From Planctomycetota bacterium (GTDB lineage Bacteria; Planctomycetota; Planctomycetia; Planctomycetales; Planctomycetaceae), in the NCBI GenBank assembly GCA_027618475.1, contig JAQCEJ010000061.1, positions 1-32,104 on the forward strand: a stretch of 32,104 nt of DNA, in the 5' to 3' direction. Below, in pieces: positions 13,782-23,472 of this stretch. The notes below the pieces were generated by a model. The model made no database searches, had not been told where the DNA came from, and was given only the letters and a program-made list of their open reading frames with translations. Position 1 is the stretch's first letter; each line of letters opens with the position of its first letter. The translations under genes were made by a program, and so were the position numbers.

Positions 13782-16078
13782 TACTTCTCCGCCGGCTGAA
13801 CGTGAATCGTGATCGGTTCGGAAACTACAATATCGACAATGTCTCTCGGAGCGGCCGCATCGGTCGCCTGCTTGAGTCGGGCCGTTGCGGCCGTCAGTGC
13901 ATCAGCGGCCGCTTTCTGTTTAACCATCGCGGCGGCCAGTGCTTGTTCGATTTCGGACTTCTTTTCCGGTGCAGCGGCTTGCACGTTATCCATCAGGTTC
14001 TTCACTTCGGCGTCGATCGCCGCAACGTCTTCTTCGGCCTTTCGGCATGCTTCCTCTGCGACGTCGACGTCTTTCGGACGGTGACGGTATTTTGCCACGG
14101 CGCCGCCGTAAAACGCAATGACATATTCCCCGGGCTGAGTTTTCAACGTTGCCGTATCGAGAACGACTTCAGAACTATCGGCTGTCAAAGCGACGTCAAA
14201 CATGGGAACTCCCTCAAAACCGGCCCCCATAGTACGGCATTTCATCGCTGCTCCCGAAAATTCGCTGCGACGCGTCTGCGCGAGCGGGATCGTCAATTTT
14301 TCACCCGCCGTAACAGAGTAAGCATCTCGTGTCGTCGGAGCGATCGTCAACGGAGCAAAGTCGAACCCGCTGACGGAGATCGGTACGTCAGCCAGTAACC
14401 GTGGACTGGGAAGGTCGCTCCAGGCATCGGGAATCGGCCAAGCCATTGATGCCAGCCGACAGGGGCGAGTAACCGTCTCTCCATCAATATTCGCCCGTCC
14501 CGAAAACGTCACGTTACCAAAGGCACGAGGAGCATTAGGATCGGCCGTCACCAGCATCATGCCTCGGGACTGTCCAGAGGGAATCTTCAAACCCTGGGCG
14601 GTGATTCCTTCAGGAAGACCTTCCATGAACAGTTCGATTTCACCTTCAAACCCGTCCCGACGAATGGCTACAACTTCGAGGGCCATCGTCGCGCCGCCGC
14701 GCAGTGCGAGAGGTTTGGAGACGGCGTTGCGGTCTCCGTTTCGCAATTCCATATGCAGTGCCCACGACACGAGAGCAAAATCGGGGGCCGCTTTTCGAAC
14801 GACAAGCCGATACTCGTTTCGGGGATCGTTGCGGGTTCCGCCGAACTGATCGGAAAGTTGCAATCGATGGATACCGTCCTCTTTGATTTCGAGTTGCCCC
14901 AGGACATCCGCAGAACCTGCGTTGTAGGGAGGGCCATCGTAGGCATATCCATTGCTCGACACCCGGACCGGACTCGGTATATCGCTGAACTCGGCAACAT
15001 CGGTCAACGTCTGGGAATTGTCAGTCCGCTCGACACGCTGTACGACAATCGCCGGATCGGTGGGGAGTCCGAATCGTTCCGACGCGACTTCGACCCACCA
15101 CACTTCCCCTTTTTTGGCTTCGAATTCAAAGACATCGACGTCAGCCGCCGGAAAAAAATGACCGGCAATGTCGCAGGGAAGCGAAATTTTCTGGGGGGAC
15201 TCAGGAGAATTCGGCTCCTGTTCCGTTAACTCGGGTTTTTCCGGCAAACCGGTTGGAGGCCAAGAGAAAGAATTCACGGTCTGCGTGGAAGGAAGCCTGA
15301 CCACAGAGGCCTCCGACGGCAGTTTCTGAAGAGCCAGTCGATAATAATACGCAGGCCCTCCTTTAAACGTGATTTCATGGACTTTAATGACATATCGTCC
15401 CTCTTCAGGCACCGTAAAATCGAGAGAACCGCCGCGGCGCTCGACAAGGAGATCACGTCCGGCGGCATCGGCAATGATCAGAACGGCATTGAGTTTCGAA
15501 TCGATTCCACGCGTCGCACAGTCGACGACAATTCGCTCTCCTTGGCGACCCTCAAACGAATAATAATCGACAGCACGCTGAGTCATGACGGCGTTGCAAA
15601 TCGTGTTGATTTGAAGTTCCATCGCGTCAGCCAATGACGTGTTTGGTTTGGTCCGCACGACCTCGTCCAGTGTGCCAACCGTGAATGCCCGAGATGACGA
15701 AATTCCTAAACGCGTCATCACGCGGGCCTCGTGAACACCAACGGGACAATCGGGCGCAACGGTCACCAAATAGCGAAAGGGAATCGGTTGTCCTGCTTCA
15801 TCCAGGATGCGCGTGGCAGAAAGCCGAGGGTCGGAGAATGTCAGTTCATCTGCTTCTTCGAGATATTCACCCGTGATCGTGATTTCGACCTCGGACCCCG
15901 CTTTCGCTCCCATAGGCATGGTGGTTAACAAACGGGGAGTCGGTAATCCGACCGATTGAGCGTGCACGGTCAACGTCCAACAGAACGACATCCCGCTGAA
16001 AATCGCAGCCAGCAACAACGTCCGCATGACGACCGTCCTCGACCATGTCCGATTGTAATTCGCGTTAGGATTCATCAT
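13781..16078 (-). CDS. Exported protein with pre-peptidase C-terminal (PPC) domains and C-terminal coiled coil
   Basis: A 765-residue secreted protein. A signal peptide covers about 1-40 (TVVMRTLLLAAIFSGM, ending near VHA). An Ig/IPT-like domain (GAKAGSEVEITITGEYL) is followed by two PPC-like beta domains (DYYSFEGRQGERIVVDC near residue 185; DVDVFEFEAKKGEVWWVEV near 325) and further beta modules. Near the C-terminus an Ala/Glu/Lys-rich coiled coil of about 85 residues precedes a last beta strand. No catalytic motif is seen. It lies between the DUF1549 and DUF1501 genes, 44 bases after the first and overlapping the second, so it probably scaffolds or binds substrate for them. The ATG pair at 16078/16075 follows ACAGG; the longer frame from a TTG at 16126 is less likely. 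Confidence 0.88.
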   Translation of the reverse strand: MMNPNANYNRTWSRTVVMRTLLLAAIFSGMSFCWTLTVHAQSVGLPTPRLLTTMPMGAKAGSEVEITITGEYLEEADELTFSDPRLSATRILDEAGQPIPFRYLVTVAPDCPVGVHEARVMTRLGISSSRAFTVGTLDEVVRTKPNTSLADAMELQINTICNAVMTQRAVDYYSFEGRQGERIVVDCATRGIDSKLNAVLIIADAAGRDLLVERRGGSLDFTVPEEGRYVIKVHEITFKGGPAYYYRLALQKLPSEASVVRLPSTQTVNSFSWPPTGLPEKPELTEQEPNSPESPQKISLPCDIAGHFFPAADVDVFEFEAKKGEVWWVEVASERFGLPTDPAIVVQRVERTDNSQTLTDVAEFSDIPSPVRVSSNGYAYDGPPYNAGSADVLGQLEIKEDGIHRLQLSDQFGGTRNDPRNEYRLVVRKAAPDFALVSWALHMELRNGDRNAVSKPLALRGGATMALEVVAIRRDGFEGEIELFMEGLPEGITAQGLKIPSGQSRGMMLVTADPNAPRAFGNVTFSGRANIDGETVTRPCRLASMAWPIPDAWSDLPSPRLLADVPISVSGFDFAPLTIAPTTRDAYSVTAGEKLTIPLAQTRRSEFSGAAMKCRTMGAGFEGVPMFDVALTADSSEVVLDTATLKTQPGEYVIAFYGGAVAKYRHRPKDVDVAEEACRKAEEDVAAIDAEVKNLMDNVQAAAPEKKSEIEQALAAAMVKQKAAADALTAATARLKQATDAAAPRDIVDIVVSEPITIHVQPAEK

Positions 16079-16122
16079 GAGCCTGTTTCGTTGACATCGA
16101 TCTGCCGGAAGACCCGGCGATC

Positions 16123-18369
16123 TCAATGGTTGAATAAGAATTCCTTGGTATTGATCAACGCCCAGATCAAGTCCTGGTAGTTCTCCCCGCGGAGGGTCTC
16201 CGCATCGACCGGTTGACCGTCGATGGTGATATCCGTCTCGTTAAGATAGTCCACAGCGGTTTTCAGCTCTTCAGGACTCGGCCTGCGCGAATAAGCGACG
16301 AGATAGAGTTCATTCACCTTTTCTTCGACGGGTCTGGCATCTTTCAGCAGACGTTCGGCACGTCCCTGCGGACTCGCAAGTTTCGCCTTGATATCCGGAG
16401 CATTGATGAGATGCAGACTTTGCGCGAGGCTCGACGATTGAATCCGTTCGCATTCGCAGACACTTTCCGCTTCAGGCCGGCCGAAGACACGCAGAAACGG
16501 CGTCGACCGATTGTAACTGTTATCCGGCAATGCAACAGCCCGTGTCCCCGGGGGAAGATTCGTGAAATCGGTCTGTGTTTCGGCGAGCGTGTCGATGGCG
16601 TCCAACAACACCTCCGCCTGCAGACGTCGGGGATAATATCGCGAATAGTTCTGACGGTCCGAAACATTGAACTCGTTCGGCACCTCGCTCAACTGATAAG
16701 CCTGGGACTGAGCGATCACGCGCACAAGATCTTTTAAATCGAAACCGCTGGCGATGAAATGCTGTTCCAAAGCTGTGAGCAATGCCGGATTGGTCGGCGG
16801 ATTCGTATCGCGAATGTCGTCTTCCGGTTCGATCAATCCACGCTGAAAGAAATGTTTCCAGTAGCGATTCACCAGCGCCTTGGCAAAGAACGAATTTGTC
16901 GGAGAACTCATCCAGTCGGCCAGTTTGAGTCGGGGATCTTCGTCAGCCGTGATACTCGGAATCTCGTCGCCCAATGCGGCGGGCTTCAGTGCCAGTCCGG
17001 ATTTCATGTTGTTCGCCGTAGCGATTCCCCGTTTGTGGAAGATCAAATCTTCGCCGCGCGTGCCGGAAGGTTTGCGTCCCACCTGACTGAAGAAAGCAAC
17101 CAACGAATAATAATCGTCCTGACTCCACCTTTCGAATGGGTGATGATGACATTGGGCACATTGCATCCGCACGCCGAGAAACAACTGAGCTACATCTTCG
17201 ATCTGCTGCTTCGGTTCCTTCACCCGCTTGTACCAGGCGACCGGAGGATTTCCGAGAACCGTACCCGTCGCCGCCAGCAACTCTCGAACGAACTGGTCGT
17301 ACGGTTTGTTGGCGAGCAAGCTGTCTCGTACCCACGAATGAAACGCAAAATTCGATACGATATCGCTGGTATCGTCACGGCGGTTTTTGAGCAGTGCGGT
17401 CCATTTGTTGGCAAAGAAATCGGCATAATCGGGGCTGCGCAACAGCGCATCGACGACGAGATCTCGCTTCGCGGGATCCGAACTGGCCAGAAATGTTTGC
17501 GTCTCCTCCGCCGTCGGCAGCCGACCGCTGATATCCAACGTCACCCGGCGAAGAAACGTCACATCATCACAAGGGATCGACGGCGGAATTCCCAGAGTCT
17601 TGAGGTTGGCAAAAACATGCTCGTCGATAAAGTTTTTCGGCGGCGGTAGCGTTTCCACAGGCGCACCCAACGGCACCGAGGCGCTGAAGACCGACACCTG
17701 TCCCTGGTAACGGACCATCACGGCGACATTACCCGAAATATTTTGAATTTTCACCAGCCCGCTGGATGTTACTTCTGCCATAGCGTCGTCATTCGATTCG
17801 TACACTGCCAGAGAGGTGACATCGCGAACAGTCCCGTCGGAATACTTCGCTATCACCTGAAGTTGCTGCTGCTGTTGCAGGCCGACTTCGCCGCGCGACG
17901 GTAGCACTTCGAATGCGACAAATTTCGGATCTTCTTTCGCCTCATAGGGAGCCCCCTGACGAATCCATTCGCGAAGCACTGTGTAACCGGCCGAATCGGT
18001 TGTCAGGCGAACGCCTCCGCCGTGCGGCAATCGTCCCGATGCTTTTAGCAGTAACAAACTTTGTTCGGGAGCACCGAAGAATAAACGTCGCGTGCGGCCT
18101 TCTTTGACAAGATGTTCGAAATCTTCCTGCGGTTCAAATCCCAGCAAAGACAGCTGGAAGCCGTTCTGTCCCCCCCCTGCCTTCGCATGGCAGACGCCGA
18201 CATTGCAGCCCGCCTTCGTCAGAACAGGAATGACATCGTTGGCAAAGTTCACACGATGTTCGGCGGCGTCGACGGAAACCGTCATTAACGCCATGAAACA
18301 TCCGCAGAATGCCCCCCATGCAGCGTACTGCAGTGGTCCTCTCGCGAGAACGGAATCGTTTGTAAACAT
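16123..18369 (-). CDS. Exported DUF1549/DUF1553 protein with cytochrome-like motif and Ig-like domain
   Basis: A 748-residue protein with a signal peptide (about 1-35). A cytochrome-like N-terminal domain carries a C-x4-CH motif (CNVGVCH, 55-61) and the family's QNGFQLSLLGFEP. A BIG2-like beta domain (LQVIAKYSDGTVRDVTSLAVYES) follows, then DUF1549 with a CAQCHHHPFERW heme-type motif near residue 403, then DUF1553 (LVNRYWKHFFQRGLIEPEDD; NSYNRSTPFLRVFGRPEAESVCECER). The Cys-His motifs suggest heme attachment and a redox role at the cell surface, which remains unproven for this family. The ATG at 18369 is chosen because GGGGAG lies five bases before it; upstream starts would put residues before the signal peptide. 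It heads the three-gene operon. Confidence 0.93.
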   Translation of the reverse strand: MFTNDSVLARGPLQYAAWGAFCGCFMALMTVSVDAAEHRVNFANDVIPVLTKAGCNVGVCHAKAGGGQNGFQLSLLGFEPQEDFEHLVKEGRTRRLFFGAPEQSLLLLKASGRLPHGGGVRLTTDSAGYTVLREWIRQGAPYEAKEDPKFVAFEVLPSRGEVGLQQQQQLQVIAKYSDGTVRDVTSLAVYESNDDAMAEVTSSGLVKIQNISGNVAVMVRYQGQVSVFSASVPLGAPVETLPPPKNFIDEHVFANLKTLGIPPSIPCDDVTFLRRVTLDISGRLPTAEETQTFLASSDPAKRDLVVDALLRSPDYADFFANKWTALLKNRRDDTSDIVSNFAFHSWVRDSLLANKPYDQFVRELLAATGTVLGNPPVAWYKRVKEPKQQIEDVAQLFLGVRMQCAQCHHHPFERWSQDDYYSLVAFFSQVGRKPSGTRGEDLIFHKRGIATANNMKSGLALKPAALGDEIPSITADEDPRLKLADWMSSPTNSFFAKALVNRYWKHFFQRGLIEPEDDIRDTNPPTNPALLTALEQHFIASGFDLKDLVRVIAQSQAYQLSEVPNEFNVSDRQNYSRYYPRRLQAEVLLDAIDTLAETQTDFTNLPPGTRAVALPDNSYNRSTPFLRVFGRPEAESVCECERIQSSSLAQSLHLINAPDIKAKLASPQGRAERLLKDARPVEEKVNELYLVAYSRRPSPEELKTAVDYLNETDITIDGQPVDAETLRGENYQDLIWALINTKEFLFNH

Positions 18370-18721
18370 GGACTCCCCACCTGGAACCATTAATCCGGAC
18401 AACTCGGTCGGCAATCTATTCTACCTCGCTCCAAGTCAGAACGCGATAGTATTCGTTGATGGGTACCCAAACAGCTTTCACCGCAATATCATGGTGATCA
18501 TGCGATTACATCTGGGAAGTTCTCCGTCGATGGGATCGCCCGATTGGCGTAGACTGTTGAAACGTCATGAGTCATGATGTGTAGAGAAGGATTTCGGCGT
18601 TCGGTCCGCCATTTGACGTTACGACAAGCGAATCGTCCCGTTACGCTCATGTCGTGTCGCAATCGATGTGGACAGTGGTCGCTGATTCGGACGTGATCGC
18701 ATTATCGAACAAAGGTCTGTT
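18370..18721. other. Divergent regulatory gap
   Basis: 352 bases separate the divergent DUF1549 and PQQ-propeller genes, so promoters for both should lie here. I see no clear -35/-10 pair. Two TCATG clusters stand out: TCATG-GTGA-TCATG at 18489-18502 and the palindrome TCATGA-G-TCATGA at 18565-18577. The latter follows a TTGAAA (18557-18562), but the box 17 bp further on is poor. No open frame here looks coding. Confidence 0.4.
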
Positions 18722-21700
18722 ATGCGTTTGAGTCGACTTAAGGGATTTCAGGAGTTCGCCATTCGTAACGTTGCGAATGCGGCATCGGCACTCGCTACGT
18801 TACCTGTACATTGTACCGGGCAGATAGTCTGCGCCATTACGACCCTCATGGTCGTGTGGTCGATCGCTCCCGTGGCACAAGCGTATCAGCTCGAACAAAT
18901 ATTAGAACAATTCCCCGTTGCGGGCGAAGCCCGTCCCGAATCGACTGACGAGTTGCCGGTTTCCTTCCCGACCAGCCGGCAGATGACTCAAGATTGGAAT
19001 TCGGCTCTTACTCTACTGCAATCGGGCAAAACGACCGAATCGTTGTCACTTCTGCAGGGTATTCTGGATGCTACAGAAGACTCATATTACCTGCATCAAG
19101 GCAGACGGCCGACGACCGGTTCAATCAGTCAGAAGGGAACCGTTCGCGAACTGCTCGAACAGCTCCCTTCCGAAATCATCGAACAGTACGAATTGCAATG
19201 GGGGACAAACGCCGATCGACTCTGGGAGCAGTATCTTCAGAACCGCGATAAATCGTCGCTGGACGAACTGTTGCGTCGATACCCCGTTTCTCGATCCGGA
19301 ATGCTGGCCCGAGAGCGAATCGCCGCCTGGAATTTCGATCATCGCGAACCGATTGCTGCCGCTCGATTGTACGAAGCGTTATGGCGATCACCCCATCTGC
19401 CGAATCACCGACGAAATACCATGGCCGTTCTCGCCGCAGCGGGATGGTTCCGTGGAGAATTGAAGGATCGCGCGAAAGCCATCGTGATTGAAGCGAATCT
19501 GGTAAAGAACACTTCAGAGATCATTCTCGGAGGTAAAACCGCTGATCCGATCGTCGACCCAGAATCGATCTTGCCGTGGCTCGAAAAATACTTTGGTCCG
19601 TCACCAGCGCCGACGTCGTCTTCCGCCGCGAATTTCACCGAATTGGGTGAACACGTCATGGGGCGTCCTTCGTGGCCGCTGGCTTATGGTTCTCCCGAGC
19701 GAAACGCTGCGGGGCCGTTGGGCAATCCTCGGTGGGAAACCTCTTGGGAAATTCCAGCCTTGATAAGGGAACCGGCGCGCTCGGGTACAAAAGGAGATTA
19801 TTTGACGTCGGTCTGGCGACGCATGGCAAAGAAAAACCACCACGAAGGGGGATTGCTGATCCCCGCGTCGCAGCCGTTGATCGTCAACGATCATGTGATC
19901 TATCGTACGCTCAATCATGTCGGCGCGGTCCATTTGAATTCGGGTCAGACAGCATGGGAGTCGATCGTTATCGATCCCGCGGCCGATGTACTGATCGAAA
20001 AAAGTTTGAATCAGCAAGTCAATCTCGGCAGCGGTCAATCGCCCGTCGAAAAATTGATCATCAACCGGGCGTGGCACAATAATACCTCCGGAACGATGTC
20101 GAGCAACGGCGAATTTCTGTACGTTCTCGACGATATGGGATATCTGCGCACCACCAATGAAGACCGCCGGATCACCGTCGATCCGTTGACTCCTCGCGGT
20201 TACAATCGAATGTTGGCGTTCGATATTCAATCGGGGAAACTGCGCTGGGAAGTGGGCGACGGTCGCAGTGAAGTCGAATTGCCAATGGCCGGTCAGACGT
20301 TTCTCGGCCCGCCCCTTGCAGTCGACGACAAACTATACTGTCTGGTACTTGACGGATCGGAACAGTTACTCGTCGTGCTCGATTCCCGTACCGGTCGGCT
20401 GGAGTGGGAACTCTCGCTGGTGGCCACGTTCCAGCTTCCTGCGGGAACCGTCATGACACCTCTGGACGGGTTGAGCCCGACTTTATCGCAAGGCATTCTC
20501 ATCTGCCCCTCCGGACTTGGGATGGTAACCGCTGTCGACCTTGCGCACCGCGAACTGTTGTGGACATTTCTCGACGAAACAGCAACGAGCCTCGATGGGA
20601 TGCAATTCGTCGATCCCCGATTTGCCCGGGCCTTTCCTCCTACGGCAATGCAACTACCGTGGAAAACAGATGCCGGCTGGCTTGACGGTCTGGCCGTTGT
20701 CGATGGGGGTCGCGTATTATTGACACTCCCCGGTTCACAACAGTTGAGTTGCCTCTCTCTCGCCGATGGAAAACTTCTCTGGAAACTTCCCCGCGAAAAC
20801 GGCTTATTTCTGGGTGGCGTTGCGGAAGGTCGCGTGCTGATCGTCGATCGAAATCGACTTCGTTGTCATTGGTTGCACGATGGTTCGTCCGTCTGGAAAC
20901 AGCCGTTGGCGTTGTCATCTCAACCGTGTGGTCGCGGCGTGCGCTCGGGATCACTGTATCAATTGCCGATCGATAATCACGAAATCGTATACGTTAATCT
21001 GGTCAATGGGCAGATCATCACGCGGGTTACGGTTCCCGACGCGGTTGGGTTGGGCAACCTGGTGGGTGCAGCCGGTATGATCGTCTCACAGACACCAGAC
21101 CGAGTCAGCGGTTTTAGTCCCTTGGCCACACTCTGGGAAAATGTCGAGACCGCGTTAAGCCAAAATCCCAACGATGCATCGGCGTTAGCGCTGCGTGGCG
21201 AGATTCGTCTGAGTCTTGGTGCAGAAGATGCAGGCCTGAAAGACCTAAGAACGTCTCTGAAATTAATGCCTACCCCGCGCGCACAAGATCGTTTCGTCAC
21301 CGCTCTCACCGAGGGGTTACGTTTCGACTTTGACAAGTACCGTAAGTTTCGTGACGAAGTCGAACCGTTCTTGAATACACCAAAGTTACGCTGGGAATAC
21401 ACGAGACTGTATGCGGATGCGCTGAATCTCAACGACGAAAAGGCTGCCGCATTTGCCGAGTACCTCAAACTCGTCGATTTGGCGGGCGATCCCTCATTGG
21501 ACGGCAAACAGGACAACGCGCTAGTCACCCCTCCTGAAACGTGGATCAGAACGCGTTTGAACGAAGTCTATCGTTCCGCATCGGACGAGGAACGCGCCAA
21601 CTTCAATCGGGACATCGATCGCCGTTGGGAACTTGTCTCACGAAAAGACGATCCAAAGGCGTTCGCTCGTTTTGCTCGAACATTTCCCGATCACCGCTAT

Positions 21701-23392
21701 GCCGGCGCGGCACAAAAACGGGCGGTCGAACTCGGTAAGCCATCGATGACTCCGCTCGAACGCGAGATGGGACTGGCGGCATTAACCGAGTCAGCCGATC
21801 CTGCGATCGCTGCGTATGCTTACGCCGAGTGGACGCGGTTGTTACTCGATCAGAAGCGATATGAAGAAACGTCGCGGCTGTTCGACATTCTGGAACATCG
21901 TTTTGCGGACGTCGATTGTTATCCTGGAAAATCGGGAGGAGCGCTGGCTATTGCCTGGAAACTCGAAATCTCTCACGCGGGGGCATCGCCGAATCAGCAG
22001 GTCAATTGGCCGAATGGACGCATTGAGGTCAATAAAATCCCGAAAGGACAAGACCGCACGTCGGTGATGTACGTGCCGATCGCGTTCGATGGCAATCCGG
22101 GAATGTTTTTCAGAGACTGGACGCTGGAAATCGATTACGAACGAACGCAGATTCGCGCCAAAGACCCCTACGGAAGAATTCGCTGGACACTGCCGCTTGA
22201 AGAGACCAACTTTCTGATTCCGCAATACGTTGGCGGAATGTCGGTCAAGGCTTACAACCATCTACTGGTCATAAACCTGATCCATGGTTTTCTGGTCGTC
22301 GACACGCTCGCCTCGCGCGACCGTCCGCAAGTGCTCTGGCAACAGACGTTGATCGACCCTTCGCAAGATGCGTCGATGACACCCGGCGTGCAGGGGAATT
22401 TTCAGATTCGCGTCGGCGGATTAAGACGTGGACAATTTTTTGACGTGGGAAACATGCCGTTGGGCCAGGTCGGCCCGATCACCCACGATTATCTCTGCTA
22501 TCAGGTCGGCCGGCAACTCGTCGCTGCCCATGTTTTCACGGGAGAAACGCTCTGGAAGCGCAGTGACGTCGTCGCCGGTTCTCAATTGTTCGGAAATCAC
22601 GATGTGTTGATAGTCGCCGCCCCACAGGAATCTCACGCGCTCGTGCTTGACGCCCAGAGCGGGATGAAGATCGACGAAGCAGCGATTCCGCCTGAACACG
22701 AGCAATTATATGCATCGGGTCGATCGATGTTATGCTGGAAAGAATTTCAATCCAAATCGACCTTGTACCTGCTCGATGTCGTCACAGGAAAAAACACTTG
22801 GGAACAGAATTTCGAAGGGACGATGTCAGTTTCGCTGGTTGAAGACGACGAAGTCGCCGTCATGAGTGGCGAAGGTGAGCTGACCTTGTTTCGCATCGAG
22901 GATGGGACCGTACGGTTTTCGCATCAGATTGAGTTAAACCAGAATAAGCTTATCAAGTTCGCGTTGTTGCGATCGACCGAACGGTATCTACTGCTCACGA
23001 ATACGCTATCGCCCGTTAACCCATTGCAGCGAACGTTTGCTCCTCCCGAGAGCCAGGCGGTCAACGGCCCCATGTGCAGTTTCGAACGAGAGACCGGTAA
23101 GCGACAATGGACGACCAACATTGATTTTCAGGCCTACAATCTGACTCAACCGGGAAATCTGCCGATCGCCGTCTTTGCGTGCCAGCGTTTCGACCCCGAA
23201 TTGCTGAAACAAAATATTCAACGGGGGCAATTTGCATTAATGATTCTTGACCGTCGCACGGGAAAATTCGCCTATCAGGAAGAGTGGTCTGAATTGCGCG
23301 GCATCGTAGTAATTAACCCCGAATACGACCGCAAACAAATTTCGGTGGACGCCCACATGGAAACAATCGTCCTGGAATTCACCGAAAAGTAA
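18722..23392 (+). CDS. Very large exported PQQ-type beta-propeller protein with TPR-like helices
   Basis: A 1556-residue protein. The N-terminus has a basic segment, a hydrophobic run (about 34-50) and an AQA cleavage site near 54, so it should be exported. Residues about 70-300 are helical and TPR-like. A first propeller follows, with blade endings LAFDIQSGKLRWEVG, LVVLDSRTGRLEWEL, VTAVDLAHRELLWTF and LSCLSLADGKLLWKLP. A second helical TPR section (about 800-1060; DASALALRGEIRLSLG) leads to a second propeller (VAAHVFTGETLWKR, LYLLDVVTGKNTWEQNF, MCSFERETGKRQWTTN). PQQ-like repeats also occur in assembly proteins, and no dehydrogenase active site is evident, so a scaffolding role is more likely than catalysis. 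AAAGG precedes the ATG. Confidence 0.88.
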   Translation: MRLSRLKGFQEFAIRNVANAASALATLPVHCTGQIVCAITTLMVVWSIAPVAQAYQLEQILEQFPVAGEARPESTDELPVSFPTSRQMTQDWNSALTLLQSGKTTESLSLLQGILDATEDSYYLHQGRRPTTGSISQKGTVRELLEQLPSEIIEQYELQWGTNADRLWEQYLQNRDKSSLDELLRRYPVSRSGMLARERIAAWNFDHREPIAAARLYEALWRSPHLPNHRRNTMAVLAAAGWFRGELKDRAKAIVIEANLVKNTSEIILGGKTADPIVDPESILPWLEKYFGPSPAPTSSSAANFTELGEHVMGRPSWPLAYGSPERNAAGPLGNPRWETSWEIPALIREPARSGTKGDYLTSVWRRMAKKNHHEGGLLIPASQPLIVNDHVIYRTLNHVGAVHLNSGQTAWESIVIDPAADVLIEKSLNQQVNLGSGQSPVEKLIINRAWHNNTSGTMSSNGEFLYVLDDMGYLRTTNEDRRITVDPLTPRGYNRMLAFDIQSGKLRWEVGDGRSEVELPMAGQTFLGPPLAVDDKLYCLVLDGSEQLLVVLDSRTGRLEWELSLVATFQLPAGTVMTPLDGLSPTLSQGILICPSGLGMVTAVDLAHRELLWTFLDETATSLDGMQFVDPRFARAFPPTAMQLPWKTDAGWLDGLAVVDGGRVLLTLPGSQQLSCLSLADGKLLWKLPRENGLFLGGVAEGRVLIVDRNRLRCHWLHDGSSVWKQPLALSSQPCGRGVRSGSLYQLPIDNHEIVYVNLVNGQIITRVTVPDAVGLGNLVGAAGMIVSQTPDRVSGFSPLATLWENVETALSQNPNDASALALRGEIRLSLGAEDAGLKDLRTSLKLMPTPRAQDRFVTALTEGLRFDFDKYRKFRDEVEPFLNTPKLRWEYTRLYADALNLNDEKAAAFAEYLKLVDLAGDPSLDGKQDNALVTPPETWIRTRLNEVYRSASDEERANFNRDIDRRWELVSRKDDPKAFARFARTFPDHRYAGAAQKRAVELGKPSMTPLEREMGLAALTESADPAIAAYAYAEWTRLLLDQKRYEETSRLFDILEHRFADVDCYPGKSGGALAIAWKLEISHAGASPNQQVNWPNGRIEVNKIPKGQDRTSVMYVPIAFDGNPGMFFRDWTLEIDYERTQIRAKDPYGRIRWTLPLEETNFLIPQYVGGMSVKAYNHLLVINLIHGFLVVDTLASRDRPQVLWQQTLIDPSQDASMTPGVQGNFQIRVGGLRRGQFFDVGNMPLGQVGPITHDYLCYQVGRQLVAAHVFTGETLWKRSDVVAGSQLFGNHDVLIVAAPQESHALVLDAQSGMKIDEAAIPPEHEQLYASGRSMLCWKEFQSKSTLYLLDVVTGKNTWEQNFEGTMSVSLVEDDEVAVMSGEGELTLFRIEDGTVRFSHQIELNQNKLIKFALLRSTERYLLLTNTLSPVNPLQRTFAPPESQAVNGPMCSFERETGKRQWTTNIDFQAYNLTQPGNLPIAVFACQRFDPELLKQNIQRGQFALMILDRRTGKFAYQEEWSELRGIVVINPEYDRKQISVDAHMETIVLEFTEK

Positions 23393-23410
23393 ACTCGAAT
23401 GCTACGAAAT

Positions 23411-23448
23411 CAAAGCGGGACGTACCAGTACCGGTATGTCCCGCTTTG
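23411..23448. terminator. Strong hairpin between convergent genes
   Basis: CAAAGCGGGACGTACC (23411-23426) pairs with GGTATGTCCCGCTTTG (23433-23448) in a 16-bp stem with one G-T pair and a six-base loop. It lies 18 bp past the propeller gene stop and 24 bp past the esterase gene stop. It is the obvious two-way terminator or transcript-end stabiliser. There is no T-run on either side. Confidence 0.7.
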
Positions 23449-23472
23449 AGTGAAACGACGTAATAACTCGTG

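Noticed and set aside
16759-17649. 296-codon antisense frame to the DUF1549/DUF1553 gene
   Set aside because: It lies wholly opposite a well-supported gene and shows no family features.
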